Assembly: GCA_035640455.1 (NCBI GenBank)
Contig: DASQWB010000138.1
Span: forward strand, 1 to 47,393
Reading direction: 5' to 3'
Origin: AC-50 sp035640455
GTDB taxonomy: Bacteria > Actinomycetota > Thermoleophilia > Gaiellales > Gaiellaceae
DNA length: 47,393 bases
A program made the translations under genes and the position numbers. The notes beneath the pieces were generated by a model. The model had not been told where the DNA came from. It searched no databases and worked only from the letters and a program-made list of their open reading frames with translations. Positions 7,064 through 15,371 of the stretch are shown piece by piece (within the stretch, counting starts at the first letter, position 1; the number at the start of each line of letters is the position of its first letter).

Positions 7064-8485
7064 GTGCGCACCCTTCTGCTCGCGCTCGCGATCCTGCTCG
7101 TCGTCGCGCTGCCGGCCGCGGGAGCGAGCCCGCACGGCAGCGTCATCGCCTGGGGCTGCGGCAGCGACAACAACTACGGCCAGTGCACCGTGCCGGCCGG
7201 AGCCGGGAGCGAGGTGACGGCCGTGGCGGCCAACAGCTGGGACAGCCTCGCGCTCAAGCGGGGCGGCAGCGTCCTCGCCTGGGGCTGCGGCGGCGACACC
7301 GACTACGGGCAGTGCAGCGTACCCGCGGCGGGCGGCAGCGGCGTGACGGCGATCGCGGCCGGCCTCTTCCACAGCCTCGCCTTGAAGGGAGGCGTCGTCC
7401 TCGCCTGGGGCTGCGGCCGGGGCTTCAACTTCCTCCAGTGCAGCGTCCCGGACGCAGCCAAGAGCGGCGTGACCGCGATCGCCGCCGGCGACTACCACAG
7501 CCTCGCGGTCAAGAACGGCGGCGTCCTCGCCTGGGGCTGCTTCGGCGGCGGCGACTTCGGGCAGTGCGACGTCCCGGCCGCCGCCATAAGCGGCGTGACG
7601 GCGGTCTCGGCCGGACTCTTCCATAGCCTCGCCCTGAAGCAGGACGGCAGCGTCGTCGCGTGGGGCTGCAAGACCGTCGACCAGGGCCAGTGCAGCGTGC
7701 CCGCGGCGGCGACAAACGGCGTGCGGGCGATCTCGGCCGGCGAGAACTTCAGCCTGGCCCTGAAGCAGGACGGCAGCGTCGTCGCGTGGGGCTGCGGCCT
7801 CGATCGCGACTTCGGCCAGTGCAGCGTCCCGCCCGAGGCCGGAAGCGGCGTGACGGCGATCTCGGCCGGCGTCTTCCAGAGCCTCGCCGTCAAGAACGGG
7901 CGTGTCCTCGCCTGGGGGTGCCGCAACGCCGACGTGGGGCAGTGCACCCCGCCGGACATCGCCGCGAGCGGCATGACGGCCGTCGCGGGCGGCGGCAGCC
8001 ACAGCCTGGGCGTCTACGACCCCGTGGACCAGACGATCACAGTCACGAAGCACGCGCCGCCGACTGCGATCTACAGGCGGAGCTTCACCGTCGCCGCGAC
8101 GAGCAGCTCAGGGCTTCCGGTGACGTACGGCAGCAGCGGAGCCTGCTCGAACTCGGGCGCGACGTTCACGATGACGAGCGCGTCCGGCACCTGCCAGGTC
8201 AAGTACGACCAGCCCGGAGGCGGCGTGTACACGGCCGCGCCCCAGGTCGTCGAGTCGGTGACGGCGCGGCCGATTCCGTGCACCGTGCCGAACGTGGTCG
8301 GGAAGCGCCTCGCGCGCGCCAAGCAGACGATCGCGAAGCGCCATTGCCGCACCGGCAAGGTGCGCTACGTGGACTCGCGCCCGAGCAAGAAGGGCGTCGT
8401 CGTCTCGCAGAGCCGTCGAGCCGGGCTCGTGCTGCCTCGGGGCTCGAAGATCGACCTCGTCGTTGGGCGGGGCCGCAAAGCCTAG
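7064..8485 (+). CDS. Secreted RCC1-repeat propeller with C-terminal PASTA domain
   Basis: About 473 aa. After a signal peptide (MRTLLLALAILLVVALPAAG) there are seven repeats of about 40 residues, each with 'V(L/I/V)AWGC', mostly 'GQC.VP', then 'GVTAI.AG..HSLALK'. This is the RCC1 beta-propeller pattern, and seven copies would close a seven-bladed propeller. The two cysteines per blade could form disulfides outside the cell. A beta-sandwich-like linker follows (about 325-405), then a PASTA-like domain starting 'CTVPNVVGKRLARAKQTI'. GTG 7064 is chosen because it gives a clean signal peptide; a TTG at 7040 would extend it. PASTA domains can bind peptidoglycan stems, so a wall-associated role is inferred. 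Confidence 0.82.
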   Translation: MRTLLLALAILLVVALPAAGASPHGSVIAWGCGSDNNYGQCTVPAGAGSEVTAVAANSWDSLALKRGGSVLAWGCGGDTDYGQCSVPAAGGSGVTAIAAGLFHSLALKGGVVLAWGCGRGFNFLQCSVPDAAKSGVTAIAAGDYHSLAVKNGGVLAWGCFGGGDFGQCDVPAAAISGVTAVSAGLFHSLALKQDGSVVAWGCKTVDQGQCSVPAAATNGVRAISAGENFSLALKQDGSVVAWGCGLDRDFGQCSVPPEAGSGVTAISAGVFQSLAVKNGRVLAWGCRNADVGQCTPPDIAASGMTAVAGGGSHSLGVYDPVDQTITVTKHAPPTAIYRRSFTVAATSSSGLPVTYGSSGACSNSGATFTMTSASGTCQVKYDQPGGGVYTAAPQVVESVTARPIPCTVPNVVGKRLARAKQTIAKRHCRTGKVRYVDSRPSKKGVVVSQSRRAGLVLPRGSKIDLVVGRGRKA

Positions 8486-8651
8486 GTAGTCCGCGCCGCG
8501 CCGCCGCCGCGGGGAGGATGCGAGCGGCGGCGGCGCGCAGAAAGGAGCAGGCAGCGGAGGGGGAATCGACTATTCGCCGCCTGCGACGCCGGCGGGAGGT
8601 CGGTTGGGCTTCCAGCCGGCGCCGTCACGCCTGCCACCGTCGCACGCCGCC

Positions 8652-8747
8652 CTAAGAGGAGGCTAAGAGCCGGGTTAGGACTTCCTCAATCCGGCCCGGC
8701 GAGTCTTAAGGACTTCTTAGCGGCGTCTCAGACGCGTCTTAGGGACG
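8652..8747 (+). promoter_or_regulatory. Two arrays of 11-bp direct repeats upstream of the HtrA-like gene
   Basis: The distal array has CTAAGAG at 8652 and 8663 and a weaker GTTAGG at 8674. The proximal array has TCTTAA at 8704, TCTTAG at 8715, TCTCAG at 8726 and TCTTAG at 8737, all exactly 11 bases apart and ending 45 bases before the ATG. The arrays are in opposite orientation. This is what a head-to-tail OmpR-family site looks like. MprA of Mycobacterium tuberculosis binds direct repeats upstream of pepD; equivalence here is inferred. The rest of the 306-base gap (8486-8651) shows nothing I can name. Confidence 0.78.
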
Positions 8748-8791
8748 GCTGATCCCATGGCCTGCGACCAAACGCGAAAGGAACGCACCCG

Positions 8792-9868
8792 ATGAGATCA
8801 CGCCGCACCCTCCCCGTCGCCGCAGTCTCGGTTCTTGCCGCCGGCGCCGCCGCGGGCGGAGGCGCGGCCGTCTACGCCGCTCTCTCCCCTGGCGGCACGA
8901 AGACGGTCGTCCGCCAAGTCACCGTCCGCGACTCCCAGCCGGCGGCGCAGACCGAGGCGCTGCCGGTGAACGAGATCTACCGGCGCGCGTACAAGGGCGT
9001 CGTCGAGATCACCGTCTCGAGCCAGTCGTCGAGCCCGTATCCCTTCCCCGGCGGCGGCTCGCGGTCGCAGCGGGCCCAAGGCTCGGGCTTCGTCTACGAC
9101 TCGAAGGGCGACATCATCACGAACCAGCACGTCGTCGACGGCGCCAGCTCGATCTCCGTCAGGTTCTGGAACGGCGCCATCTACAAGGCGCACGTGGTCG
9201 GAACCGACGCGTCGACCGACCTCGCCGTAATCAGGGTCGACGCCCCGAGCTCGCTCCTGCACCCGCTCTCGCTCGGCGACTCGAGCTCGCTCGCGGTCGG
9301 CGACGGCGTCGTCGCGATCGGCAGCCCGTTCGGGCTCGAGGAGACGGTGACGAGCGGGATCGTGAGCGCGCTGCACCGGCAGATGACGTCGCCGAGCGGC
9401 TTCGCGATCGCCGACTCGATCCAGACCGACGCCGCGATCAACCACGGGAACTCCGGCGGGCCGCTCCTCGACACCCAGGCCCGCGTCGTCGGCGTCACCT
9501 CGCAGATCGAGAGCGACTCCGGCGGCAACGACGGCGTCGGCTTCGCGATCCCGTCGAGCACCGTCCGCTCGGTCGTGTCACAGCTCATCGCCTCGGGCAA
9601 GGCCGAGCACGCCTACCTCGGCGTCTCGCTGTCCTCGAACGCCACGGCCGCACGGGTCGCGTCCGTCCGCGCGGAGACTCCGGCCTCCCGCGCCGGCCTC
9701 CAGGGCGGGGACACGATCACCGCTTTCGACGGCAAGCGCATCGCCTCCGCCGAGGAGCTCGAGCGGGCGATCGCCGCCAAGAAGCCCGGCGACTCCGTCT
9801 CGCTCACCTACTCCCGCTCCGGCAAGGCCCACACCGTCCGGCTGACCCTCGCCAGCCGCCCGTCCTAG
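8792..9868 (+). CDS. HtrA/PepD-like membrane-anchored serine protease with PDZ domain
   Basis: A 358-aa S1C-family protease. An N-terminal hydrophobic anchor spans about residues 8-30. The trypsin-like domain has the full triad: His113 (TNQHVVDG), Asp143 (STDLAVIRVD) and Ser221 (NHGNSGGPLLD). A PDZ domain (about 265-350, starting near 'AYLGVSL') follows. It would sit outside the membrane and degrade or refold damaged envelope proteins. The Shine-Dalgarno (aaagga) before ATG 8792 is good. It is read away from the mprAB-like genes, with two repeat arrays in its promoter and a 47-aa gene 13 bases behind it. Confidence 0.93.
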   Translation: MRSRRTLPVAAVSVLAAGAAAGGGAAVYAALSPGGTKTVVRQVTVRDSQPAAQTEALPVNEIYRRAYKGVVEITVSSQSSSPYPFPGGGSRSQRAQGSGFVYDSKGDIITNQHVVDGASSISVRFWNGAIYKAHVVGTDASTDLAVIRVDAPSSLLHPLSLGDSSSLAVGDGVVAIGSPFGLEETVTSGIVSALHRQMTSPSGFAIADSIQTDAAINHGNSGGPLLDTQARVVGVTSQIESDSGGNDGVGFAIPSSTVRSVVSQLIASGKAEHAYLGVSLSSNATAARVASVRAETPASRAGLQGGDTITAFDGKRIASAEELERAIAAKKPGDSVSLTYSRSGKAHTVRLTLASRPS

Positions 9869-9881
9869 AAAGGAGAACGCG

Positions 9882-10025
9882 ATGAAGCGCAGCCCGATCC
9901 TCACGCAGTTCGACGTCATCTCGGCGACCGTCGCCGAGGTCCACGACCGCCACGTCAACGAGGCGATGGCCGGCGTGGAGTGGGAGCGACGGCGCCTGCT
10001 CCAGCGGCTGAAGCGGCGCAACTGA
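9882..10025 (+). CDS. Small hypothetical protein (47 aa)
   Basis: Starts MKRSPILTQFDVISATVAEV and ends in a very basic helix (WERRRLLQRLKRRN). A strong Shine-Dalgarno (aaaggag) lies 7 bases before the ATG. It follows the protease by 13 bases and is closed by a clear terminator, so it is almost certainly the second gene of the protease transcript. The charged amphipathic helix might bind membrane or nucleic acid. No family is recognised. Confidence 0.68.
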   Translation: MKRSPILTQFDVISATVAEVHDRHVNEAMAGVEWERRRLLQRLKRRN

Positions 10026-10039
10026 CCCTCCGGCGCCGG

Positions 10040-10076
10040 GGGCGGAGGTTCCTCGCGAGCCTCCGCCCTTTTCTTT
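10040..10076 (+). terminator. Rho-independent terminator
   Basis: A perfect 9-bp stem (GGGCGGAGG / CCTCCGCCC) with an 11-base loop is followed by TTTTCTTT. It ends the protease/small-protein transcript and sits just before the stop of the convergent copper monooxygenase gene. Confidence 0.88.
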
Positions 10077-10079
10077 GCC

Positions 10080-11567
10080 CTAGCGGTCCGCCACCTGGAG
10101 CAGGCCGAGGCACATCTCGTCCGTCGTCCCCTCTCCCCAGAGGACGTAGCGAGGCTTGAGCCGCTTGCCCCGCACCACCGGCTGGTGCCTCGGCGAGTTG
10201 TCGAAACGACACGTGACGCGAATCGTGTCGCCGGCCTCGGCGTCGACCGGTTGGGCGAGGTAGTACGCGTCCTGCCAGTGGAAGTCCCAGCGCGGAATGT
10301 GCAGGAGCGTCCGCGCGCCCGGCGTCCCCGGATCGAGCTCGAGCCGGATGTCGACCCCCCGCAGGTGCATGTGGCCGGCGACGCCGTAGATGCGAAGCGG
10401 ACGGTTGACGCGGCGGTCGCAGGTCGTCGTCAGCGACGAGACACTGGCCGGCGCGCTCGGGTAGTCGTCGAGCGACTTGTGGCAGAGGTAGAGCAGGCCC
10501 AGCGGGATCAGCGACGCGTCGTAGCCATACTTCCGCGCCTCCTCGCGGAGGGCGACGCCGCGCGAGCAGAGTCGCGAGCGCATGCCGCGCGGGCACGGAA
10601 GCTCGACCGGCGCGGGCACGAGCACCGTGTCGAGCGGCGTCAGCGACGCCCCGGTGGCAGGGACGACTCGGAGGACGGCACGCGAGCGATCGCGCCTCGC
10701 CTTGTGGATGAGGTTGTAGTGCACCTGCATCACGACCGCGGCGCCCGCGTGCAGGAGCACGCCCGTGCCGGCGGGCGCGTCGTTCGTCGTGTGCCCCGGC
10801 ACCCACGCGCCGATCCACTGCGGCGCGCCGAGCCGGTCGCTCGTGGCGGCATCGGCGGTCGGATGCGTCTCCGACAGCCCCGGCCCGCCGAAGCACGTCC
10901 ACCCCTTGCCGCCGGACTCGCGGTCGAGGCGCCGCGCGTCGAGGGCGTTCTGCCCGGCGGCTTCGAAGAGGATCACGTGGTGGACGATCGCCGGCTGCTG
11001 CGGCCGCGCGACCGCTCTCGTCACGTAGACGTCGTGCGCCAGGTGCGGCTCGAGCAGGAAGCAGTGATAGTCGTCGTCAGCGCCGACGGCCGCCTTCGGC
11101 AGGTACGGCTTCGTGGGCGCGAGCGCGATCGTCGTCCCAGGCGCGCTGCTGCCCTCTCCGACGGGCTTGATCGAGCCGCCCCTGCCGACGCGTGCACCTC
11201 CGCGCACCCAGCGCGCGACGAGGTTCTTCTCGGCGGCGGTCAGGATGCGCCGCGACTGACCCAGGTAGGCGGGCGAGTCACGGCCCGGCATCCACGGCGG
11301 CATCTTGTCCCGCTGCGTCATGGCGAGGATCGCGCCCGCGTGCGCGGCCGCCGATCTCGCGTTCGTGAGCGAGAACGGGGCGATCCCGCCCTTCGTGTGA
11401 CAGCCGGCGCACTTCTCCGCGAAGATCGGCGCGACGTCCGTCCACGTCGGCGGCGCCTTCGCCGCAACCGGCCGGGTGTCGCGCGACCCGAAGGCGAACG
11501 CCGCGACGACGCCGACGACAGCCGCCGCGCCGAGCGCGAGAGCGAGCCTCCGCTTCACGACTGCCAA
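10080..11567 (-). CDS. Cytochrome c / copper type II monooxygenase-like fusion protein
   Basis: A 495-aa exported protein. An N-terminal anchor or signal (about residues 8-27) is followed by a cytochrome c-like region with the haem-binding CAGCH (Cys53, Cys56, His57). The rest resembles the peptidylglycine/dopamine-beta monooxygenase fold. All expected copper ligands seem present: His196-His197 in 'IVHHVILF' and His283 in 'QVHYN' for one copper, and His399/His401 in 'GHMHLRG' plus Met485 in 'DEMC' for the other. The haem could pass electrons to the copper site in place of ascorbate; that is inference. The substrate is unknown. It is divergent from the glucoamylase gene with 67 bases between. 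Confidence 0.85.
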   Translation of the reverse strand: MAVVKRRLALALGAAAVVGVVAAFAFGSRDTRPVAAKAPPTWTDVAPIFAEKCAGCHTKGGIAPFSLTNARSAAAHAGAILAMTQRDKMPPWMPGRDSPAYLGQSRRILTAAEKNLVARWVRGGARVGRGGSIKPVGEGSSAPGTTIALAPTKPYLPKAAVGADDDYHCFLLEPHLAHDVYVTRAVARPQQPAIVHHVILFEAAGQNALDARRLDRESGGKGWTCFGGPGLSETHPTADAATSDRLGAPQWIGAWVPGHTTNDAPAGTGVLLHAGAAVVMQVHYNLIHKARRDRSRAVLRVVPATGASLTPLDTVLVPAPVELPCPRGMRSRLCSRGVALREEARKYGYDASLIPLGLLYLCHKSLDDYPSAPASVSSLTTTCDRRVNRPLRIYGVAGHMHLRGVDIRLELDPGTPGARTLLHIPRWDFHWQDAYYLAQPVDAEAGDTIRVTCRFDNSPRHQPVVRGKRLKPRYVLWGEGTTDEMCLGLLQVADR

Positions 11568-11634
11568 CGCTAGCGCTCAGGCACGCGGTCCGGAAAGATG
11601 CCGAGAGGCAATTACCTGACCGGAGGAGGGTGAC

Positions 11635-14226
11635 ATGAGGTTGGCCCTGACGGCTGCGGCGGCTGTCGCACTCACCATGGCATCCGCGGCGAGCGCGTCG
11701 GGGACGGCGACCGACGGCCCTGGCGTCGCCGCCTCGTGGACGACCGGGAACAAGCTCGCGCTCGGCACATCGGCGACGACGACGAGCAAGGTCTCGTTCA
11801 CGGTCGCGAAGGGGATCACGAGCGAGGTCTTCTATCCGCGGGCCGACGTCCCGAACATGCAGGACATGCAGTACGTCGTCACTGACGGCTCGACCTTCGT
11901 CGACCTGGAGCGGGACGCGACGAACCACGTCGTCTCGATGCCGGACGAGAAATCGCTCGAGTACACGGTCACGAACACGGCGAAGAGCGGCAAGTACAAG
12001 ATGACGAACACCTACGTCACGGATCCGGCGCAGAACACGCTCCTGATCAAGACGAGGTTCCAGTCGCTCGACGGCGGCACCTACCGGCTGTATCTGCTCG
12101 AGAACCCGTCCATGGCGGGCGGCGGTGCGAACGACAACGCCTGGTGGGACGGGACGAACGGCGCCCTCATGGCGAGCGACACCGAGACGCTCTTCGGTTC
12201 GACGCTCACGGTCGACTCGGCGCTCAAGGTCTCCTCCGGCTTCATCGCCCACGACGACGGCTTCTCCGGCCGGGGAAGCGACTGCTACGTCGACCTGAGC
12301 GCCGACAAGGTCCTGAACAACCAGTTCGACAACGTCTCCGGGACGGGGAACGCCGTCCAGTGCGGGCAGATCGGCGTCGGCTCCGACACGACCTTCACGG
12401 TCGCGCTCGGCTACGGGAGCGACGGCGCCTCGGCGCTCGCCGCCGCCAACGCCTCGCTGGGCTCAGGGTTCGCGAGCGTCGAGACGAGCTACCGCTCGGG
12501 CTGGAACTCGTACGTGAACGGCCTGAAGGCCGCGCCGGGGAGCGTGTCGGGCGACACCCTCCGCCGCCGCGCGTACTACGTCGCGCTGATGGCGCTCCAT
12601 GCGGCCGAGGACAAGACCTACCGCGGCGCGAGCGTCGCCGGCCTCGCGACGCCGTGGGGCGACTTCACGAACGGCGACAACCTCAACGACGGCTACCACC
12701 GCGTCTGGGGCCGCGACCTCTACCAGCAGGCGACCGGCCTGCTCGCCGCCGGCGACTCGGCCCAGGCGCTGCGGATGGCGCAGTTCATGTGGTCGAGCCA
12801 GTACATCGCGACCTCGACGCCCGGCGACGGCACGACCTATCTGCCGGGCTCGTTCCCGCGCTACAGCCCGGTCAGCGGAGTGAGCGGCGCGAGCCCGCAG
12901 CAGCTCGGGTGCTGCGAGCAGCTCGACCAGGACTCGTTCGCCATCCTGCTCGCGTGGGCGACGGGCCTCGTCGACTCGACCACGTACAACAAGATCAAGA
13001 CGACGGCGAACCACATCCAGAGCTCCGGCCCCGACACGACCGACCGCTGGGAGGAGCAGTACGGCAAGTCGCCGTCGTCGATCGCCGCTGAGATCGCCGG
13101 CCTCGTCGCCGCGGCCGACATCGCGCGCGCGAACGGCGACACCGCGAGCGCCTCGAGCTGGGAGGCGACCGCCGACTCGTGGCGCACGAGCCTCGCCGGC
13201 TGGACGTTCACGACGAGCGGCTACTGGGGCGCGCACTCCTACTACGAACGGATCGACATGACGTCGAACCCAAACGACACGGAGTGCATCTCGTTCCAGG
13301 AGGGCTGCTTCTACGCGCACGACGTCACCGACTTCGGCTTCCTCGACCTCGTGCGGCTCGCGGTGCGCCTGCCGGGCGACTCGAACGTCTCGACGTCGCT
13401 GTCGCCGACCGCGAGCGCGAGCGACGGCAACTCGACAATGCAGGTGACGGCGGCGAACGGCGACGTCTACTTCCATCGCTACCCGCACGACAACTACGGC
13501 GAGTCGAACACCGACTGCTCGGGCTGGCCCGCGAACGGCTCGAGCCGCTTCGGCCGCCTATGGCCGGTGCTCTCCGGCGAGCGAGGCGAGTACGAGCTCG
13601 CGAACGGCCGCTCGGCGACGGTCTACCTCCAGGCGATGGCCGACTCGACGAACGACGGCTACTTCGTGCCGGAGCAGATCTGGGACCGCTCGTCGATCGG
13701 CTGCTTCGGCTACCTGAAGCCGACCGGCAGCGCCGCGCCGCTGATGTGGGCCGAGGGGCAGTACCTCCGGCTCGCACAGGCGATGAGCGCCGGCTACAAC
13801 GCCGACACGCCGTCGGTCGTCCGGGCGCGCTACGGCGGCCAGGTCACGGGGCCCATCATCGGCAACGGCTCGAAGTGCGTCGACGACGCCGGCGGCTCGA
13901 CCGCGAACGGGACGCCGATCCAGCTCTGGGACTGCACCGGCGGGACCGCGCAGGCGTTCACGTGGAATACCGGCGACGGCGCGATCCACGTCCTCGGCAA
14001 GTGCATGGACATCTCGGGTGGCGGCACCACGAACGGCACGAAGATCCAGCTCTGGGACTGCAACGGCACCGGCGCGCAGCAGTGGCGCTACCGCGCGTGG
14101 CGGGGGCTCTACAACCCGCAGTCCGGCCGCTGTCTCGACGATCCGAACGGGAACACGGCGAACGGCACCCAGCTCCAGATCTGGGACTGCAACGGCACCG
14201 CCGCGCAGGTGTGGCGCTTGCCCTAG
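11635..14226 (+). CDS. Secreted GH15 glucoamylase with C-terminal ricin-type lectin domain
   Basis: An 863-aa protein with a signal peptide (cleavage near residue 22). Residues about 25-290 are the beta-sandwich N-domain of bacterial glucoamylases. The (alpha/alpha)6 barrel follows, with 'VWGRDLYQQATGLLAAGDSA', the general-acid region 'RWEEQYGKSPSSIAAEIAGL' (Glu473/474) and the general base in 'LWPVLSGERGEYEL' (Glu649). It releases glucose from the non-reducing ends of alpha-glucans. Residues from about 740 form a beta-trefoil with three QxW-type repeats (IQLWDCTGG, IQLWDCNGTG, LQIWDCNGTA), probably for carbohydrate binding. Start ATG 11635 has a ggaggag Shine-Dalgarno. Its 3' end lies 7 bases before the transposable element. 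Confidence 0.93.
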   Translation: MRLALTAAAAVALTMASAASASGTATDGPGVAASWTTGNKLALGTSATTTSKVSFTVAKGITSEVFYPRADVPNMQDMQYVVTDGSTFVDLERDATNHVVSMPDEKSLEYTVTNTAKSGKYKMTNTYVTDPAQNTLLIKTRFQSLDGGTYRLYLLENPSMAGGGANDNAWWDGTNGALMASDTETLFGSTLTVDSALKVSSGFIAHDDGFSGRGSDCYVDLSADKVLNNQFDNVSGTGNAVQCGQIGVGSDTTFTVALGYGSDGASALAAANASLGSGFASVETSYRSGWNSYVNGLKAAPGSVSGDTLRRRAYYVALMALHAAEDKTYRGASVAGLATPWGDFTNGDNLNDGYHRVWGRDLYQQATGLLAAGDSAQALRMAQFMWSSQYIATSTPGDGTTYLPGSFPRYSPVSGVSGASPQQLGCCEQLDQDSFAILLAWATGLVDSTTYNKIKTTANHIQSSGPDTTDRWEEQYGKSPSSIAAEIAGLVAAADIARANGDTASASSWEATADSWRTSLAGWTFTTSGYWGAHSYYERIDMTSNPNDTECISFQEGCFYAHDVTDFGFLDLVRLAVRLPGDSNVSTSLSPTASASDGNSTMQVTAANGDVYFHRYPHDNYGESNTDCSGWPANGSSRFGRLWPVLSGERGEYELANGRSATVYLQAMADSTNDGYFVPEQIWDRSSIGCFGYLKPTGSAAPLMWAEGQYLRLAQAMSAGYNADTPSVVRARYGGQVTGPIIGNGSKCVDDAGGSTANGTPIQLWDCTGGTAQAFTWNTGDGAIHVLGKCMDISGGGTTNGTKIQLWDCNGTGAQQWRYRAWRGLYNPQSGRCLDDPNGNTANGTQLQIWDCNGTAAQVWRLP

Positions 14227-14236
14227 CTCGCGCTAG

Positions 14237-14253
14237 GAGGGTTTTACGAAACG
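14237..14253 (+). repeat. Left terminal inverted repeat of the element
   Basis: A 17-bp sequence beginning GAGGGTTTTACG, matching the reverse complement of 16941-16957 at 16 of 17 positions. It is preceded by CTAG. Confidence 0.8.
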
Positions 14254-14357
14254 CGGAGTGCTGGCGGGCGAACCGGGTCTCCTTCCGCGCAGATAGCTCT
14301 CGCTCCGGTTTTCGCCCCTTACCGCGCGTGGGGTCAGCGCCGAGAGGATAGTTCGGC

Positions 14358-15224
14358 TTGAGCGGGACGCTGCCGTCAGTCATCGTTGCCCCTGTGACGT
14401 CTCCGGACGGCCCCTCGCTTGAAGGCTGCTTCATCAAGCTCGGGCGGGCGAATAAGCACCGCCAGGAACTCGAAACCGCTCTCGGGCCAGCCCTCGACGC
14501 GATACGCGAAGGCGTCGTTACGGAAACTACGTACGACAAACATACGGACCAGTTTTTCGTACACGTCCGTTATGCACCCGAGATTCCTCCCACCATCAGC
14601 ACAATCGCGGGGGACGTCATCAACAACCTTCGGTCGGCGCTCGACTACGCCGCCTACCAGGCTGTCTGGCGTAGCCAAGGAACCCCTTGGGAGAGTTCCC
14701 AGTTCCCCATTGCCAGCAGCCCCTCGAAATTCAGCAAGCGAGACACCGAAACCCTCGGAAAGCTCGATCCTGGATTCGTCACAGTCATCAAGAGCCATCA
14801 GCCGTTCGAAGAAATAGACGACTATCGCAGCGAAGGAATCGCGTCCGATCTCCTGGAGATCGTTGATCTCCTGAATAGGAATCGGGCACTGAGCCGCCTG
14901 CGTGATCTCTCGAACCGGGACAAGCACAGACTGTTGGTACCCCGGTTCGCTAGAGCTACTGGCACGTCCTATTCGCCTCGGCTCATAGAAGGTTGCGCGC
15001 CCAAGGTCGCAGAGGCGGTAACCGAGGGCGATCTTGTACCGCGCGCAGATCCTATCGCTGTATTCGGGGCATTCTCGGAGGGGTACCCGCACCCGAAGAT
15101 GGAGGTGGACTTCCGTTTCAGGCCACGTGTCGGGCTTGGAGGGTTCGGGGATATTGAGGATGTTCTGGACGCGATGGCTGCTAAGGTAGTGCGGATCGTT
15201 ACCGAGTTCGAACCACTTTTCTAG
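14358..15224 (+). CDS. Unknown 288-aa passenger protein of the transposable element
   Basis: A soluble protein with no recognised family. It has a helical segment early ('IKLGRANKHRQELETAL'), then 'GDVINNLRSALDYAAYQAVW', a region around 'DLLNRNRALSRLRDLSNRDK' and an aromatic-rich end 'IVTEFEPLF'. The phrase 'LRSALDYAAYQ' followed later by 'SNRDKHR' recurs in short uncharacterised bacterial proteins of accessory regions. Codon use is less G+C-rich than in the neighbours, in line with transfer. The start is TTG 14358; no good Shine-Dalgarno is seen. As cargo it could be a defence or host-interaction protein, but nothing in the sequence proves this. Confidence 0.68.
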   Translation: MSGTLPSVIVAPVTSPDGPSLEGCFIKLGRANKHRQELETALGPALDAIREGVVTETTYDKHTDQFFVHVRYAPEIPPTISTIAGDVINNLRSALDYAAYQAVWRSQGTPWESSQFPIASSPSKFSKRDTETLGKLDPGFVTVIKSHQPFEEIDDYRSEGIASDLLEIVDLLNRNRALSRLRDLSNRDKHRLLVPRFARATGTSYSPRLIEGCAPKVAEAVTEGDLVPRADPIAVFGAFSEGYPHPKMEVDFRFRPRVGLGGFGDIEDVLDAMAAKVVRIVTEFEPLF

Positions 15225-15293
15225 ATAGCTCACGCGGCATCACGGGCGATCTGCCCTTCCCGTATGCCGTCCGATTGGCCTCGTAGAATTAGA

Positions 15294-15371
15294 GGGGCAA
15301 TTCCAAAGTAAATGCCCCCGCGAGACTGGCATCTCCGGGGGCGCGACCATCGAAGGGACAAGCTCCGATGG
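15294..15371 (+). promoter_or_regulatory. Transposase leader with competing hairpins and a sequestered start
   Basis: GGGGCA (15294-15299) can pair with TGCCCC (15313-15318). The same bases can instead form GCCCCCG / CGGGGGC (15314-15320 with 15336-15342), extended inside by GAGA/TCTC. The two stems exclude each other. A third stem, CCATCG (15347-15352) with CGATGG (15366-15371), traps the transposase ATG and puts the aaggga Shine-Dalgarno in its loop. This resembles leaders that limit transposase translation. Confidence 0.5.

Noticed and set aside
7140..8000. Regular repeats that might look like a CRISPR-type array
   Set aside because: They are imperfect, in frame and encode RCC1 blades; spacers are not unique 30-40 base sequences.
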